Of a stretch of DNA of 64,000 bases, positions 1 through 11,798 are shown in pieces. Within the stretch, counting starts at the first letter, position 1; the number at the start of each line of letters is the position of its first letter. The position numbers and the translations under genes are program-made. Source of the stretch: Rhizodiscina lignyota. Lineage: Eukaryota; Ascomycota; Dothideomycetes; Aulographales; Rhizodiscinaceae. The notes under the pieces are model-generated. The model saw nothing but the letters and a program-made list of their open reading frames with translations. It made no database searches and was not told the DNA's origin. The stretch spans positions 992,001 through 1,056,000 of the forward strand of contig ML978129.1 in the NCBI GenBank assembly GCA_010015805.1, written 5' to 3'.

Positions 1-2857
1 TTTCCTCTGTGCAGCCCTCTTAGCCTCTTGAATGCGACGTTGCTCCTCTTCTTTGCGCTGCTGTTCAGCTTTACGTTCTTCTTCCAGCTTCGCTGCTCGT
101 TTTTGCTCAAGCTCTCGCTTCTGTTCAGCTTTACGCTGAGCTGCCTTTTCCTCCTGTATCACGTTAGACAATACATCAAAAAGATACTTGCTTCAACAGT
201 TTGACTTACCAACTCTTTCTTCCTAGCCGCAGCTTCAAGAGCTTTGGGTCTACCTGATTGGCTCGAGGCGTTTGTCCGAAGTGTGTTGCTACTAGACTGG
301 GACTGTAGCGAGGATGTGCTGGTTTTGCCCAATACTTGCTGTGGCGGTTGCTTCGGTGGAACTTGGGGAGGAAGTGAATCATGCAGACTGGCAGACAGAG
401 CTGTATTACTCGGCTGCTGATTCTGTCCAATTCTCTGGCTTTCCAAATACACTCTCACAGGCTTTGACGGTCCTGTAGACTTGTTCAGCGTTTCCTTCGT
501 TGGTTTCATCGGGCGCCTCGGTTGCTCCCGTGTCTTGTTCGGCTGCTGACCGGTTGTTGGGAGCAGGCTCTTCGGGGGTGGTGGAGGAGGCATTTCGTCC
601 GCAGAATCTGGCTCCTTCTCGACAGCCTTTAACTTCTGTGCCTTCTGAGTCGCTGCTTTCTGCCGTTCTTTTTCACGAGCCTTCTCAAGCTCCCCCGTCA
701 TACGCTCTTTCTCTTTCACCTCCCTTTCTCTACGCTTCTCTTCTTTTTCGCGTTCGCTGGAACTGCGAGTTCGACGGCCTTCACTTTTAGATGGGCTTGC
801 GGGTCTAGCAATATCTTCCGCTTGTGCTTCAATATTGGGATACAGAGCGGGTGTAGGATGCACTTCAGGGTTTGGACTGAATAGTTCCTCGATAGTCATT
901 GGCAATTGCTCCTTGGATCGTTTAGAAGACAAGACCTCTGATTTGGCTTGAGCGCTCACAGCTGCACTGCTTGCGAAGATCCCTTTCGCGGACTTCAGCA
1001 CGGAATAAAGCTTAGCCTTCGACGCGCTCAACGGGCCATCCGCGTATTTTTTGTTTGGAGAGCCTGCCGGTGTTGTTGTTTCTCGGGAAGGCATGTCAGG
1101 ATTCGATACAGAGACTGCTTTCTTATGACTTGGCTCTACTGCCATGGCGGCCCTTGTTGGGGATGGCATGGCAGAGCCAGAGATTGACTTGACGTGGCCG
1201 AAAACACCCACTCTCGATGGTGAAGCAAGAGGGTCAGCTGATCTGTGATGGAGCAAGGGCAGCCCGAACTGGGCTTCGTCGGCTCCATCCTGATTCCTTG
1301 CTACAGCATCGGAGGAGACCGTCGGCTGTGCTTCGGATCGTTGAACAAGGTGGCCATTTGAGACAACGGGCACAATCCAGTCATCATCGTCATCTGGGTG
1401 CACAACGCGTGCTGTTGGAACATGATCCTTCAGCGGCACTGCTGGGCCTTCGAGAGGCTTACTGTGCTCATTTGCTGAAGACGATGGGTTCGAATGAATC
1501 GACTGTGCCATGCTGCTCAGGTTCTGAATCGACTTGGACGTCCTTGGCTCCTGCGTCTGTGCAAGCATATTGATACGATCATGGAGCCTCTGAGTCGACA
1601 TCGTGTTATGAAGCTTTGTGGTTTCAGACTCAACGCGTGAGAGAGCAGGTCTGCTGTTCTCAATGTCGCTGTGATCGTCGTCATCTCCAAACGCAGAGTT
1701 CGTATTGGCGTGCGCAGTACCCAAACTCTTCCCTGCCGTCGTCCTGCCAAATTGACTGCTCCGGCCAACCCCAGAGGCTTTGAGCTGATCCAAGTGACTC
1801 GTCCTTGACACGCGATTGCCAATACTGTGCTTACTGCTCAGTGGTTCGCGAGCCGGTAGAGAGGCGAAAGTAAGACTGCTCTTTCGCAGCAAAGGTTGGA
1901 CTGGACTGGAGCCCTCAGATGGTGATCGAACGTCGTCAATGTCCATTACATCTCTTGACTCTACCGCATCCTGTGCTTTGGAATCAGTCACAGCAGGTTC
2001 AGCCTCAGTCTGCACATGCTCCGGAGACTTGGCCACCTCTGCAATCAATTGCTCCGGAGCTTGTTCCTGCGAGAGTTTCTGCACATCTTCGTCCGGTATA
2101 GTGGCCTCATCCTCCTCTCTCAAATTTTCCTGTGATGGATTCTTGCTTCCAAGTATTTCTTTCGCCGAAACAAACGAGTCTTGCTCTTCTGTTCCAGCGC
2201 GTGACGCTGCCTTTGGCTGCTCCGCTTGTTGCCTTTGTGGTAGCTGGACATGTTTTGGTACAGGCGGAGGCGCGTCTGGAACAGGATCGACATCCATTTC
2301 ATCTTCCGTAGTCCCATGATAGCCGGAATCAGTGTTTTCTTTCCCTACTGCGACGTGCTGTTTCGGAGGACTCGTTGGTACGTGCGTGTCAATGTCCTGA
2401 GCGATCTGAAACTGTTCCACTTGTTTGTAGAATTGCGTCTTGGGCGGCGAAGTTCGAATAGGCTGAGAGTTTGGAGCGAAGATGTCCGTAAGAGGCTGCT
2501 CTCACGTTAGTCAAGTGCATATACAGTAGCATTATAGCTCATACAGCGCGTTCTTGAAGCGCGTTTCGCTTCCGAATAGTTCGAGGTGTCTTTCCTCGCA
2601 ATTTCCCCGGTGTTTTGAAGATATCAGCGACGTTTCTAACTGAAATTAGCGTTTGCAACGCGTAGTTGCTTAATGTCCTCGTACAATTGATTTGCGTTCA
2701 GTATTTCGGTCATGTGTTCGTTGAGCCATTCCATCTCATTTCTCACCGAGTATGTAAACTCCTCAACCTCTTGATCAACAAGCTCGTTGGCTTGTTGCCG
2801 TTCGCCGAGGAACCATTGTGCCGACCCAACAGGCACCTTTGGTCTCGTAGCCGCCAT
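1..2857 (-). CDS. SLI15: Inner centromere protein Sli15/INCENP, 3' partial
   Basis: Scaffold of the chromosomal passenger complex, which brings Aurora kinase to centromeres and the spindle. Apparent exons are 2857-2685, 2635-2545, 2495-210 and 153-1, separated by GT-AG introns of 49, 49 and 56 nt. The first join gives the N-terminal motif NVADIFKTPGKLRGKTPRT, which I associate with fungal INCENP. A long disordered Ser/Pro/Lys-rich middle follows, then a highly charged Glu/Lys/Arg helix typical of the INCENP single alpha-helix, which runs off the left edge. The Aurora-binding IN-box is therefore outside the window and cannot be checked. The start at 2857 (MAATRPKVPVGSAQW) is preferred over an upstream in-frame Met at 2881, because the sequence from 2857 is conserved-looking. 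The gene is divergent from the acyl-CoA dehydrogenase. Confidence 0.82.
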
Positions 2858-3327
2858 GTCGTGGGGTTGACGCGATAACACGCGTCCTCAGTCAGGCCGG
2901 GCGGGAGATCCAGATGGCAAGCAAGTGCGAAAGATCGTCTATATGTACATAACGAGTTTGATATTAGCAAGGATGCGACAGTCGCGCGCTCTGCGTGGTG
3001 GGCGTGAAGGCTGTTCGGATTGTTGTTGTTTGGAAGCATTGACCAGGCGTTTCGAGGACGGCAAGTCCCACCAACTTGACGCCACGGCACGTGATGAAGC
3101 TACGAACGGCCCGGCCCCGGGCGCCAGCCACACCTTTTCCCGAGATCGGAGCGGGAGGCTCTGATTTAATCCGCGGATGTTTCTCCAGAGCGATTGCGGA
3201 GTCGCGTGTCTGTCTATAAAATCGTCGGCATGGGAGATGCTGCGGAAATAAGTCTTGCCTAAGTCTCTATTGTTTCTGAAGTTTGAAGTTCTGTCTCTTC
3301 AATTTCTCGTTCTCTGCACACTGTCTC
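2858..3327. promoter_or_regulatory. Divergent promoter region, INCENP / acyl-CoA dehydrogenase
   Basis: This 470 bp stretch separates two divergent genes and holds no convincing coding sequence. A TATA-like TATAAAA lies at 3216-3222, about 106 bp before the dehydrogenase start, with a pyrimidine-rich leader after it. A CACGTGAT E-box-like site is at 3088-3095. Assignment as a promoter is by position only. Confidence 0.5.
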
Positions 3328-4827
3328 ATGGCTTCAGCATCACAATGTCTCCGCGCTCTAAGAGCGGCTCCGTTGCGGAGAGCGACAACCCGCTCTGTAT
3401 ATTCGCCCCTTTCCAAATTCACACGCTCATTTTCAGTCTCTCGGCCTAATCGTTTGATGGAATTGTCGGGTTTCACAGAAGAGCAGTTATCAGTCAGAGA
3501 TGCAATCTTCAAAATATGTTCAAATTATCCAGACGTATGTTTCCTCACCTTGTGCTCCACAGATCTTGCTGTTATACAGGGCACTTATAATATGGCAGGA
3601 ATATTGGATGGAGCACGACCAAACTGGGGAGCACCCTGCGGACTTGCATAGGGATCTGGCCCGGGACGGTTGGATAGGCATCGCCCTGCCGGAAGAGCTG
3701 GGCGGTGCAGGATTAGGCATTGCAGAAGCAACCATGATGATGCAAACAATATCGGAGTCCGGAGCTGGTATAGCGGGAGCACAATCTGTCCATGCAAACG
3801 TGTACGCAACACAACCTGTCGCCAAATTCGCATCCCCAGAGCAACGGGCAATTATGCTACCGAAACTGATCAAGGGTGAATGGCGGACATGCTTTGGTGT
3901 TACCGAACCTAATACCGGCCTTGAAACGCTCAAGCTAAAGACTATTGCAAAGCGTGATGGAGACGGCTACCTCGTCAGTGGGCAGAAGATCTGGATCACC
4001 AACGCCCAGGTAACGGAAAAGATGGTCCTGCTTGCCAGAACAACACCTTTGGAAGAAGTAAAGAAGCCTTCGGAGGGCCTCTCGATGTTCTTCATTGACT
4101 TCGACAAGAGTGCCCCGGGGCTGGAGCTGAAGACTATTAAGAAGATGGGTGGCAGGGCGGTCGATGCGAATGAGATCTTCTTTGACAATTATAGGATCCC
4201 AGCAGATTCACTAATTGGACAAGAGGGTCAAGGGTTCAAGATTGTTCGTCCAGATGTTCTAACTGTCGATATCGCGGGCGAAGGCTGATACGATCTAGGT
4301 TCTCCACGGCATGAATGCGGAGCGATGTCTCCTTGCTGGTGAAGCTCTTGGGCTCGGTTACGCTGCTCTCACCCGTGCCGCCAAATATGCTCGTGAACGT
4401 GTCGTCTTCGGTCGCCCAATCGGTCAAAACCAAGGCATTCAACATCCTCTTGCGGACTCATTCATGAATCTCGAAGCCGCCAAGCTTGCAACTTATCATG
4501 CAGCGAGGCTATATGATCAGAGCACGCAGGATAAAAGCATCACACAGCATGCGGTGGGCGTTGCCTGCAATAGCGCAAAGTATCTTGCTGCTGAAGCGGC
4601 ATTCAAGGCTTGTGAAAGAGCAATACTGAGCCACGGCGGTATGGGATACGCACAAGAGTACCATGTAGAGCGGTACTTGAGGGAAATATTTGTCCCAAGG
4701 ATTGCGCCAGTTAGCAGGGTAAGCTGTCTCCGGACCCATGTTAAAGATTATAATTGCTCACGAGATGCAGGAAATGATCATGAACTATGTCGCTGAGAAG
4801 GTTTTGGAATTGCCACGCAGCTATTGA
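3328..4827 (+). CDS. Mitochondrial acyl-CoA dehydrogenase
   Basis: FAD-dependent acyl-CoA dehydrogenase of about 442 residues, expected to oxidise an acyl-CoA in mitochondrial beta-oxidation or branched-chain amino acid breakdown. Exons: 3328-3534, 3599-4243, 4299-4718 and 4771-4827, with introns of 64, 55 and 52 nt, all phase 0. The N-terminus (MASASQCLRALRAAPLRRA) is basic, Ser/Arg-rich and acid-free, as in a mitochondrial presequence; an in-frame Met at 3283 gives a worse one. Family motifs include FGVTEPNTG, KIWITNA and VFGRPIGQNQGIQ. The catalytic Glu appears to be Glu292 in GMNAERCLL, the position used by isovaleryl- and long-chain enzymes. The YEGT site of medium-chain enzymes is absent near the C-terminus. 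Substrate cannot be fixed from sequence alone. Confidence 0.9.
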
Positions 4828-5041
4828 ACATGCTTTCCCGCACATTTCGTCTTGTAACAATTGTAGATAGCGTCATCTTCCGCGGAACATTTCCTGCAAC
4901 AGCGATCATGGTGTTTCAATGCAGATTCTAGCCATATATGCAGCAGGTATATGTAGGAGTATTTTTCTCCATGCCAGGGTTCAGCACCGTAGATAGCAAA
5001 GCAAATGGACATGAAAGACTAATCCCGCGTTGGGAGAGGCA

Positions 5042-7551
5042 TCACTCCACGACATTTGCGTTTTCGACTGCCACATGAAGGATTTCGTTCAAGTTGTCGA
5101 CAACAGCGGCCTCGGGATGTAGGTTGATCAAGAGCTGCGAGACGCATGTTGTCCACTTTTGAAAAGCGGTTGAGTCAATAGCGGAGGCGAATACAGAGGT
5201 ATGCGTGAGAGTAGATGAACTATTTGATGAAAGGCGCTCCAGATCCTGATGAGGGATAGTAAGCTTGAATATCACATTCTGCATCTGTGCATTAATAGGA
5301 ACTCGTTCCAGTGGGAGCCCGGCGGATCTTGTACGATAAACGCGAGCTGCTGGACCAGACGCGGTTCGACGCCTGCGCGATTGTTCGTCTTTGCTTTCGC
5401 CCCGCTCGACTTGGCGGCACTCGACAACCTGGTGATGATGCGGAATGTCCTGAGCCACGTCTGGAGACGAAATCTCAATCTCTGAGGAACTCTGGGGGGA
5501 CGCTTGAACCTGTGCGACTGTAGATGGACGAGTTAGGTAGAACATCTTACGAATATCTCGGTTGCTTGTTTGCGCGGCAGCAGCTACCATCTGTTCACCA
5601 TGGCTAGATTGCACAGTAGCGTGTAACCCGTTACTACTTCGAGACTCGAAGGTATGATATGGAGTGGGATCTGCATGTTGGGTTCTGCGAGGCAGGTTCT
5701 TACGGGCAACCGGCGGTGCAAAGGCGATGACAGACTGACCAAGGTGCAAGCCAGGTGTAATATTGGCAGGTCCAACGGTAAATGGCTGTCGAAGGTTTGG
5801 TTGAGAAGATTGACTTGGCCCACCACCTGCAATTTGAGTGAGGCGTGTTTCGGGTTCGTCTTCGTACAGACGAAGGGTTCCAGAACCGACATCGTGACTG
5901 CGTGGCGTTCCGCTTAGGCTCTCAGTCCTAAGAATCTCATTGCGGCCTTGCGGCCTTGATTGGCTATACGACGCGCTTCCAGGTGTAGCAAGAAGGGGCG
6001 GGCGGAACTTCTTCGGTACCGACCGATTGAGAGGCGAGCTGGAAGTCAATGCAGAGCTATCATCTGATATTGGCGGAGTCGCTTGCATGCTGGAGGTATG
6101 GGGACGTAATGGTTTAGCCCGCATCGGGGCATTCATCTTTGCAATCGTCCATGGATTGGAAACAGACACATCTTGCCTCATTTGATCTTCCACTTCGAAC
6201 TCTTCGGCGGTACTGGGCGGTCGATTCTCCGCGTTGACATGGACATCTTCGTCGTCAAAACCATACATGTTGCCGCGAAAAGGCTCAGGAGGCGTGAGAT
6301 ATGCTGGAGGCGAGTTCGCCTCTTCTTGCGGCTGCAGATCTGAAGCAACCTGAGGGATGCGGCCAGCGTCCTTTGTAGACTCGTCAAGTTGGCTGGAAGT
6401 TTCCACTTGCCCAATATTGGTATCTGTGCTGGGCTTAGGATAGGTGACGTCCAAAAGTTGTCCCACAGCAGTGAGCAGGCCGTCCGGATTGTCAAATAAG
6501 ACATTGTCCTTTGCAGGTTCGATGTTTGGATCATAGCTTTCCGGCGGACAGTTGATTTTGAGACAACTAAAGGGATGTTTGACCTCTTGCAGTCTTGTAT
6601 GCACAGCTCGAAGTTTCTCTTTGAACAGCCGCGTGATTTCCTTCGGTATGCCCCTGACTGCGGACACCGGCCGACCGTCAATTGAGATGAATGAGCCCAC
6701 ATTGCTGATATTCGACAGCTGCGCATCAGGACGAGGCAAGCAAGCTTGAATCACAAAGCCATCCCCTTCCCAGACTGACCAGCCACACTGAGACGCACAA
6801 TCTTTTCCCACAACCTTGAACACGGCGTCTTCAACGCTTGCGTTGGTCTTTGGAGCGTACGTGAAATTGCCTTTCTCGCTCTTTGCTTTGGTGACTCGGA
6901 ACGATATTCGAACAGTCGGCCTCGCAAGGGCGTAGGCTTGAAGTAGTCGTCTGACTTCCGCAAGTTCTTTGGAGGTATTCTTAAGAGCCGTTTGCTTTCG
7001 GACTGGAAGAGTGTCCAGAAACTGTGTGGCTCGAACAGTTGTTCCGGCTGCCTGAGATACTCGTTCTTCTCTGCATAGCATCAGGAAACCCAGCTGCCAG
7101 TTTAACCAGTGCTGGATACGCACCTTTCTACCTCTCCGTCCTTGCCAATATGTAGCTTGATCGCAACCTCCTCACCTTCCACTCGCGTTGTTATCGCCAG
7201 AGCCGAGCTCATGGCAGCAATACTGGCCAAAGCTACCCCTCTGAACCCTAAGCTTGTACCGCCTACTTTCTTCAAATCGTCAATATCTCGGATCTTACTC
7301 GTACAATGCCGGCGAGCGACCAATTGCCGATCTTCAGGAGCGATACCATGTCCGTTGTCTCGTACCTGGATAAAGTCGACAGTGTTTGGCGAAATCTCGA
7401 TGGAAATTGATGAAGCACGAGCATCAAGCGCATTGTCTATGAGCTCCTTGACCACTGAGGATGGCTCCGTAAGGGACTGTGAGGAGCCAATATGACGGAC
7501 TAGAGAAGCAGAAAGGGGCTTCACTGTTGCTGCAGCCGCGTCTGATGCCAT
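5042..7551 (-). CDS. MLH2: MutL-family protein, MLH2 / human PMS1 type
   Basis: GHKL ATPase of the MutL family; MLH2-type proteins pair with Mlh1 and assist mismatch repair and meiotic gene-conversion control. Exons 7551-7124 and 7070-5042 are joined across a 53 nt intron, giving 818 residues. The opening (KPLSASLVRHIGSSQSLTEP) resembles human PMS1/MLH2 rather than PMS2 or MLH1. ATPase motifs: ELIDNALDA (Glu36, Asn40), DNGHGI at 65-70, TSKI at 84-87 and GFRGVAL at 102-108. In the last one the usual Glu is Val106. LPVRKQ begins the transducer domain. The C-terminal half is disordered, and I see no DQHAxxEr endonuclease motif, in keeping with MLH2. It converges with the dehydrogenase, 214 bp apart. 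Confidence 0.8.
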
Positions 7552-8229
7552 TTTGTCTCAGATGATGGCCAAATGGTGGCCATAATGGAGCATTTTTGGC
7601 ATTGTGACGCGAGGCAGGCGCGTGTGCACGTGATCTCTTCAGAGATACTTGCTCAAAGCTACCTCACTTCCTGAAGGCGTATGATGTACAAAATCATTGT
7701 GTTGGAATACAGAAATTATAGAAACACGAACATAGGATCAAAGAAAGGGGAATATTTCCTTGTTCGCCCGTGGGATATCCCAGGTCTGCTCTGGCCAGTC
7801 GCCTTCACTGAAGGACGATTTCGGTCATAAGAATACGATTCTCTAGCGATCAGCTAGCAACTCTACGTCATTAGGAATTCTGTCGGTTTAACTCTTCTCC
7901 ATTACCATTAAAGCCCTTGTGCTAGCCTTGAAAAAGCCAAAACAAACGGAGGTACATAACACAGGGCTGCGAACTGTTGGCCTAGTGAGCATTTGAGTCT
8001 AAGCAATGGACTGCTCTGAGTCTTTGCCTAAAGGTCAAGCTACTCGAGCATATTATTGTTATGCCTCATGGATTTGCGTTGAAGATACTCCGTAGAGGAG
8101 CAGGAAGGAGAAGGATGTCACCCCTTCGCCAAGACTCTTGAGCTCCGCCGCAGCAGCATTTGTCAGACGTCGTGAGCTTTGAGCATTACCTCTGAACCCT
8201 TACAACCTCCACGATAACATTACTTCAAC
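7552..8229. promoter_or_regulatory. Divergent promoter region, MLH2 / GPI8
   Basis: These 678 bp lie between two divergent genes. I see no open frame with coding character. A CACGTGAT site is at 7627-7634, 76 bp before the MLH2 start. The 3' part is mixed sequence leading to the GPI8 start. Confidence 0.45.
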
Positions 8230-9451
8230 ATGCGAGTCCTTTTGCAGCTGTTGCTGCTTGTGGCAGCGACTCTAGCGAATGCAGAACATACCTCAAATTG
8301 GGCCGTCCTGGTCTCTACATCCCGATTCTGGTTCAACTACCGCCACCTTGCAAACGTCCTTTCTCTCTACCGAACCGTGAAGCGTCTCGGTATTCCGGAT
8401 TCCCAGATTATACTGATGCTGCCGGATGACATGGCCTGCAACCCGAGAAATGCGTTCCCTGGCACCGTGTATAACAATGCGGATCGCGCTCTCGATCTGT
8501 ATGGAGACAACATAGAGGTGGATTACCGGGGCTATGAAGTCACCGTCGAGAACTTCATTCGCTTGATGACAGACCGTGTTGGCGAGGACATGCCACGAAG
8601 CAAGCGCCTCCTCACGGATGACCGCAGCAACATTCTTGTCTACATGACTGGTCATGGAGGCAACGAGTTCCTGAAGTTCCAGGATGCAGAAGAGATTAGC
8701 GCCTTTGACCTTGCAGATGCGTTTGCGCAGATGTGGGAGAAGAAGCGGTACGCAGCAATATGGCTCCTTCTACTCATATCAAGGCTGATTTCGGCACAGA
8801 TATCACGAAATGCTGTTCATGATTGACACGTGCCAAGCAAATACCATGTACAGCAAGTTCTATTCTCCCAATATCATTGCCACCGGCTCCTCGGAAATCG
8901 ATCAATCCTCATACTCCCACCATGCTGATAATGACGTTGGAGTTGCCGTCATCGATCGATATACATACTACAATCTCGACTTCCTTGAGACGCAAATCCG
9001 CGAGCCAACGAGCAAGAAGACGTTAGGAGACCTATTTGACAGCTATGATGAGAGTAAAATCCATTCCCATCCTGGAGTCCGATACGACCTGTTCGAAGGA
9101 GGAGAGCAAGCTGCAAGGACAAGATTGGTCATGGACTTCTTTGGCAATGTACAAAACGTGGAGCTAGAGTCTGCCCAAGCAGTCAACGATACACAATGGA
9201 AGGCCGATCTCCAGCAGTTAGAGCAGCTTATCATGGCGACAAAGAAAACCCGGAACGTCACGGAAGCAGAGAATAGCTCGAGAGGTAATGAGGATATAAC
9301 AAATCCGATGCCAGCACTCAGGATGGAGAAGGCAATGAGAGTAAACGAGGAGGATTCATGGGCAAAGAGGGTGGGTGGTGCTCTTGCTCTCACAGCTTGC
9401 GGCGTAGCATGGTTTGCGGGCCGCTGGATTGAATCTCCAAAGAAGCCTTGA
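8230..9451 (+). CDS. GPI8: GPI transamidase catalytic subunit Gpi8
   Basis: C13-family cysteine protease that cleaves the C-terminal signal of precursor proteins and transfers them to the GPI anchor in the ER membrane. Exons 8230-8747 and 8800-9451 are joined across a 52 nt intron, giving 389 residues. Residues 1-18 form a hydrophobic signal peptide. The core reads [18 protein letters not shown]. The catalytic dyad is His142 in MTGHGG and Cys184 in MIDTCQAN; the intron falls just before the segment carrying Cys184. A C-terminal hydrophobic helix ([14 protein letters not shown]) followed by a short basic tail fits the usual membrane anchor. Length is normal for fungal Gpi8. Confidence 0.95.
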
Positions 9452-9585
9452 CTGATTCTACAACGATATTCGATGTGCACCGTTCACTGTCGTGCATGCG
9501 TCTAGCACTTTGACTATTGTCTTTCTCGGTACGGGATAGGAGTGTTCATGTTGTACCAGGGACCCCTTGAATCAACCTCCGGCGA

Positions 9586-9875
9586 CTAGAATAGGATATC
9601 GACATCGCTGTAGTCAAAATCGTCGATGACCGTAGGCTGCCGCCGTGTCACTGCAGAGGCCATAGCTGGTGTAATGCGACGTCTTTCACGAGCTACAGGC
9701 GTGGAGTCGTTGAGATTGATGGTCGGGTCATCTACATCGGCGGCATCGGAGTTCTCAAGCTCATCGCAGAGTTCCGGACGTCAGCGGTGTTGGAATCCTC
9801 GAGATTTATGGCGGAGTTCACGACGTCGGCAGTGTTGGAGGAGTCTAGATTCATGGCCGAGTCATCTAAGGCCAT
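9586..9875 (-). CDS. Tiny acidic repeat protein, tentative
   Basis: A short coding-like segment on the minus strand carries a 15-residue repeat with the core N-L-x-D/S-S-N-T-A-D-V. From ATG at 9875 the frame stays open for 47 codons, with a stop at 9734-9732. A second frame continues the same repeat and ends in an acidic tail (VIDDFDYSDVDILF) with a stop at 9588-9586. The frames join cleanly if a 60 nt GT-AG intron running from GTGAAC to GATGAG, with a CTGAC branch-like site, is removed; otherwise there is a one-base shift between repeat units. I do not recognise the protein and expression is unproven. Confidence 0.3.
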
Positions 9876-10063
9876 GGGTGTATGTTCACTTCATGATAGT
9901 CGAGTACAAGCTCTGTAGCAAAATAGCAATTATCAGAATCCATGAGTTGCTATCAAAAAGGCCGAAGCCGATACCATCATGAAACGAGCACGAGGGCTCT
10001 ATCCTCCATATCCTGTCCGTACGCCGATACGCCCAACCTGCCACGACCACCCTTGCTCTTCTC

Positions 10064-10765
10064 TCAAAAGTTTTGTTGCCCGTTCTGATATGTTGGTGGT
10101 TGGTCCTGCGGTGCGTAATGCATTCCCTCGTTACGCTTGGGTTCGGCGTCTAGTATCGGCTGGGTCTCGCGATTCTTCATCTCCTTGTCCTGTTGGATGA
10201 TGTCGCAGCAGCCACAGCATGTGGAGCAGAGGCAGTCCGTGCAGCCGTTCCCACTAAGAGAGGCCAGTGTCAGTTCCAATGAGACCACAGATAATGGTCA
10301 GAGTAGCACTTACTCAATGTTGTAGCGACGACGGAGCTCTCCACGCTGCATGAATTGGAGAACCCATTGGACACCGCAGCATGCCATCAATCCGAAGTGA
10401 CCCCAGCACTATGCTGATGTTAGTCGATCCTCGAGAGGGTGGGGTTATGGAATGTGACTAGCGGCAAGAGAGGAATGGGCTACTTACGGCGCCATTGCAC
10501 GCGGAATAGCCTCGGAGCTGCGCATCTTGTCGCAGGCGGTAATGGACGCGGCCGTAGACGACACAAGGCAGCCAATATCCCATGCAGCCTACAATCGGTC
10601 AATTGTCAATATTGGCGAGACGTGTAGGAGTTGCGAAACATACAATCGCCGACAGGTGAGCAGCAGCCAGTAGCTAGGGGTCATGTCAGTATCTGTACTG
10701 CGAAATGGGCATGGAAAACTCATACCAGGCACCCTCCATTCCTCCGGCGCAGCTTGATATGCCAT
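10064..10765 (-). CDS. PLAC8 family cysteine-rich protein
   Basis: Small Cys-rich PLAC8/fruit-weight-2.2-like protein of 151 residues. Family members are membrane-associated and linked to metal tolerance or cell-size control; the fungal role is mostly unknown. Five exons: 10765-10726, 10673-10644, 10588-10488, 10408-10314 and 10253-10064, with introns of 52, 55, 79 and 60 nt. The second exon is only 30 nt. Phases agree at every junction. Motifs: ATGCCSPVGDCCMGYWLPC near the N-terminus, SACNGACWGHFGLMACCG, then CTDCLCSTCCGCCDIIQQ, the late Cys-rich motif before a charged tail. The last about 35 residues are polar and Gln/Pro-rich. Confidence 0.85.
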
Positions 10766-11798
10766 TTTGAAGTGTGACTGAGAGTGTGCGGGCGAGGGTC
10801 AAACAGTTCGATTTGGGAGTAGTAGATATTACTCGAGAACAGATGCAAAAGCGTCAAGTACTGTTTATAAGCTGGCACGTAGTACGAATACAGAAGAGAG
10901 AATACTGTTGCTGCGAGCTGAAGGGAAAATCAGGCCAGACTCCGAACTATCGTTTGGGGCTCCACGGGCCTTATACCTAGCAAGAGCCACGGGTTTCATC
11001 TTCATTGCGCCCCCAGGCTGCTCTTTCCGGAGGCTATCGTCACACAACCTATTGCTAGTAAGACCCTATAAATGCCTCAAGCAGCTGGCCGCTTAGCATG
11101 CGGTGGCTGTGGCCTCGCAAAGCGATTAAACAGAGCACACTTCGCTTGTGGGCCCGATTTGCGCACGATGTTGGCCTTTTCCCGAATTGAGAGTGAGGAA
11201 GCGTGGGAAGCAGCATGTGGAGAAGGGTCTCCTTGCGCCATTCCGGAAGAGGCATGGCGCCTGGCGCGCTTACTTTGCTCAGCTGCAGGTGGCTGCCGTA
11301 AGGCTTGAGCTAAACACAGCCCTAGAGCCGCCATGCTATTTCTGTCGTCCTTGCGAATCTTAGGAGTATCAGTCCGTTTATCGCCAATTTCACCACGCCA
11401 CAACGTCCCTCGGTGGAGCTCCAGCTGGAGCCTGAGGCGTGAGGCCAGGTCCAGCCAAATTTCTTGCGCCTATCCTCAAGCAGCACTTGTGAACGCTTTC
11501 GGTGTGACTTCCCGCATGCGCGCCGTTATCGTAGCCGTGGGCGTTCCTCGGCTACCTACACAGCTGTACAGGGCTGAGAAGAGAGGTTCAGTTGCCAACT
11601 CCCAGGGATGCTGAAAGCAACAAGCCAACAAGCCACTGTACATAGTCACTGGTCACCTGCAGTGGGTTCTATGCTCCACAAGGACCCAGACGCAAGGGCA
11701 CGCGGAAATGTTCCACATAACTGCGGTGAAATGCAATTCCTACCAAGGAATGGATTAATACATACACGAAAGTAACGACATCCGCAATATTCGCTTAA
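10766..11798. other. Intergenic, no gene recognised
   Basis: About 1 kb between PLAC8 and the DUF7726-like gene. Short open frames exist on both strands at 11055-11614, but they overlap one another antisense and show no domain or splice logic. I see no RNA gene and no repeat. Confidence 0.5.
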
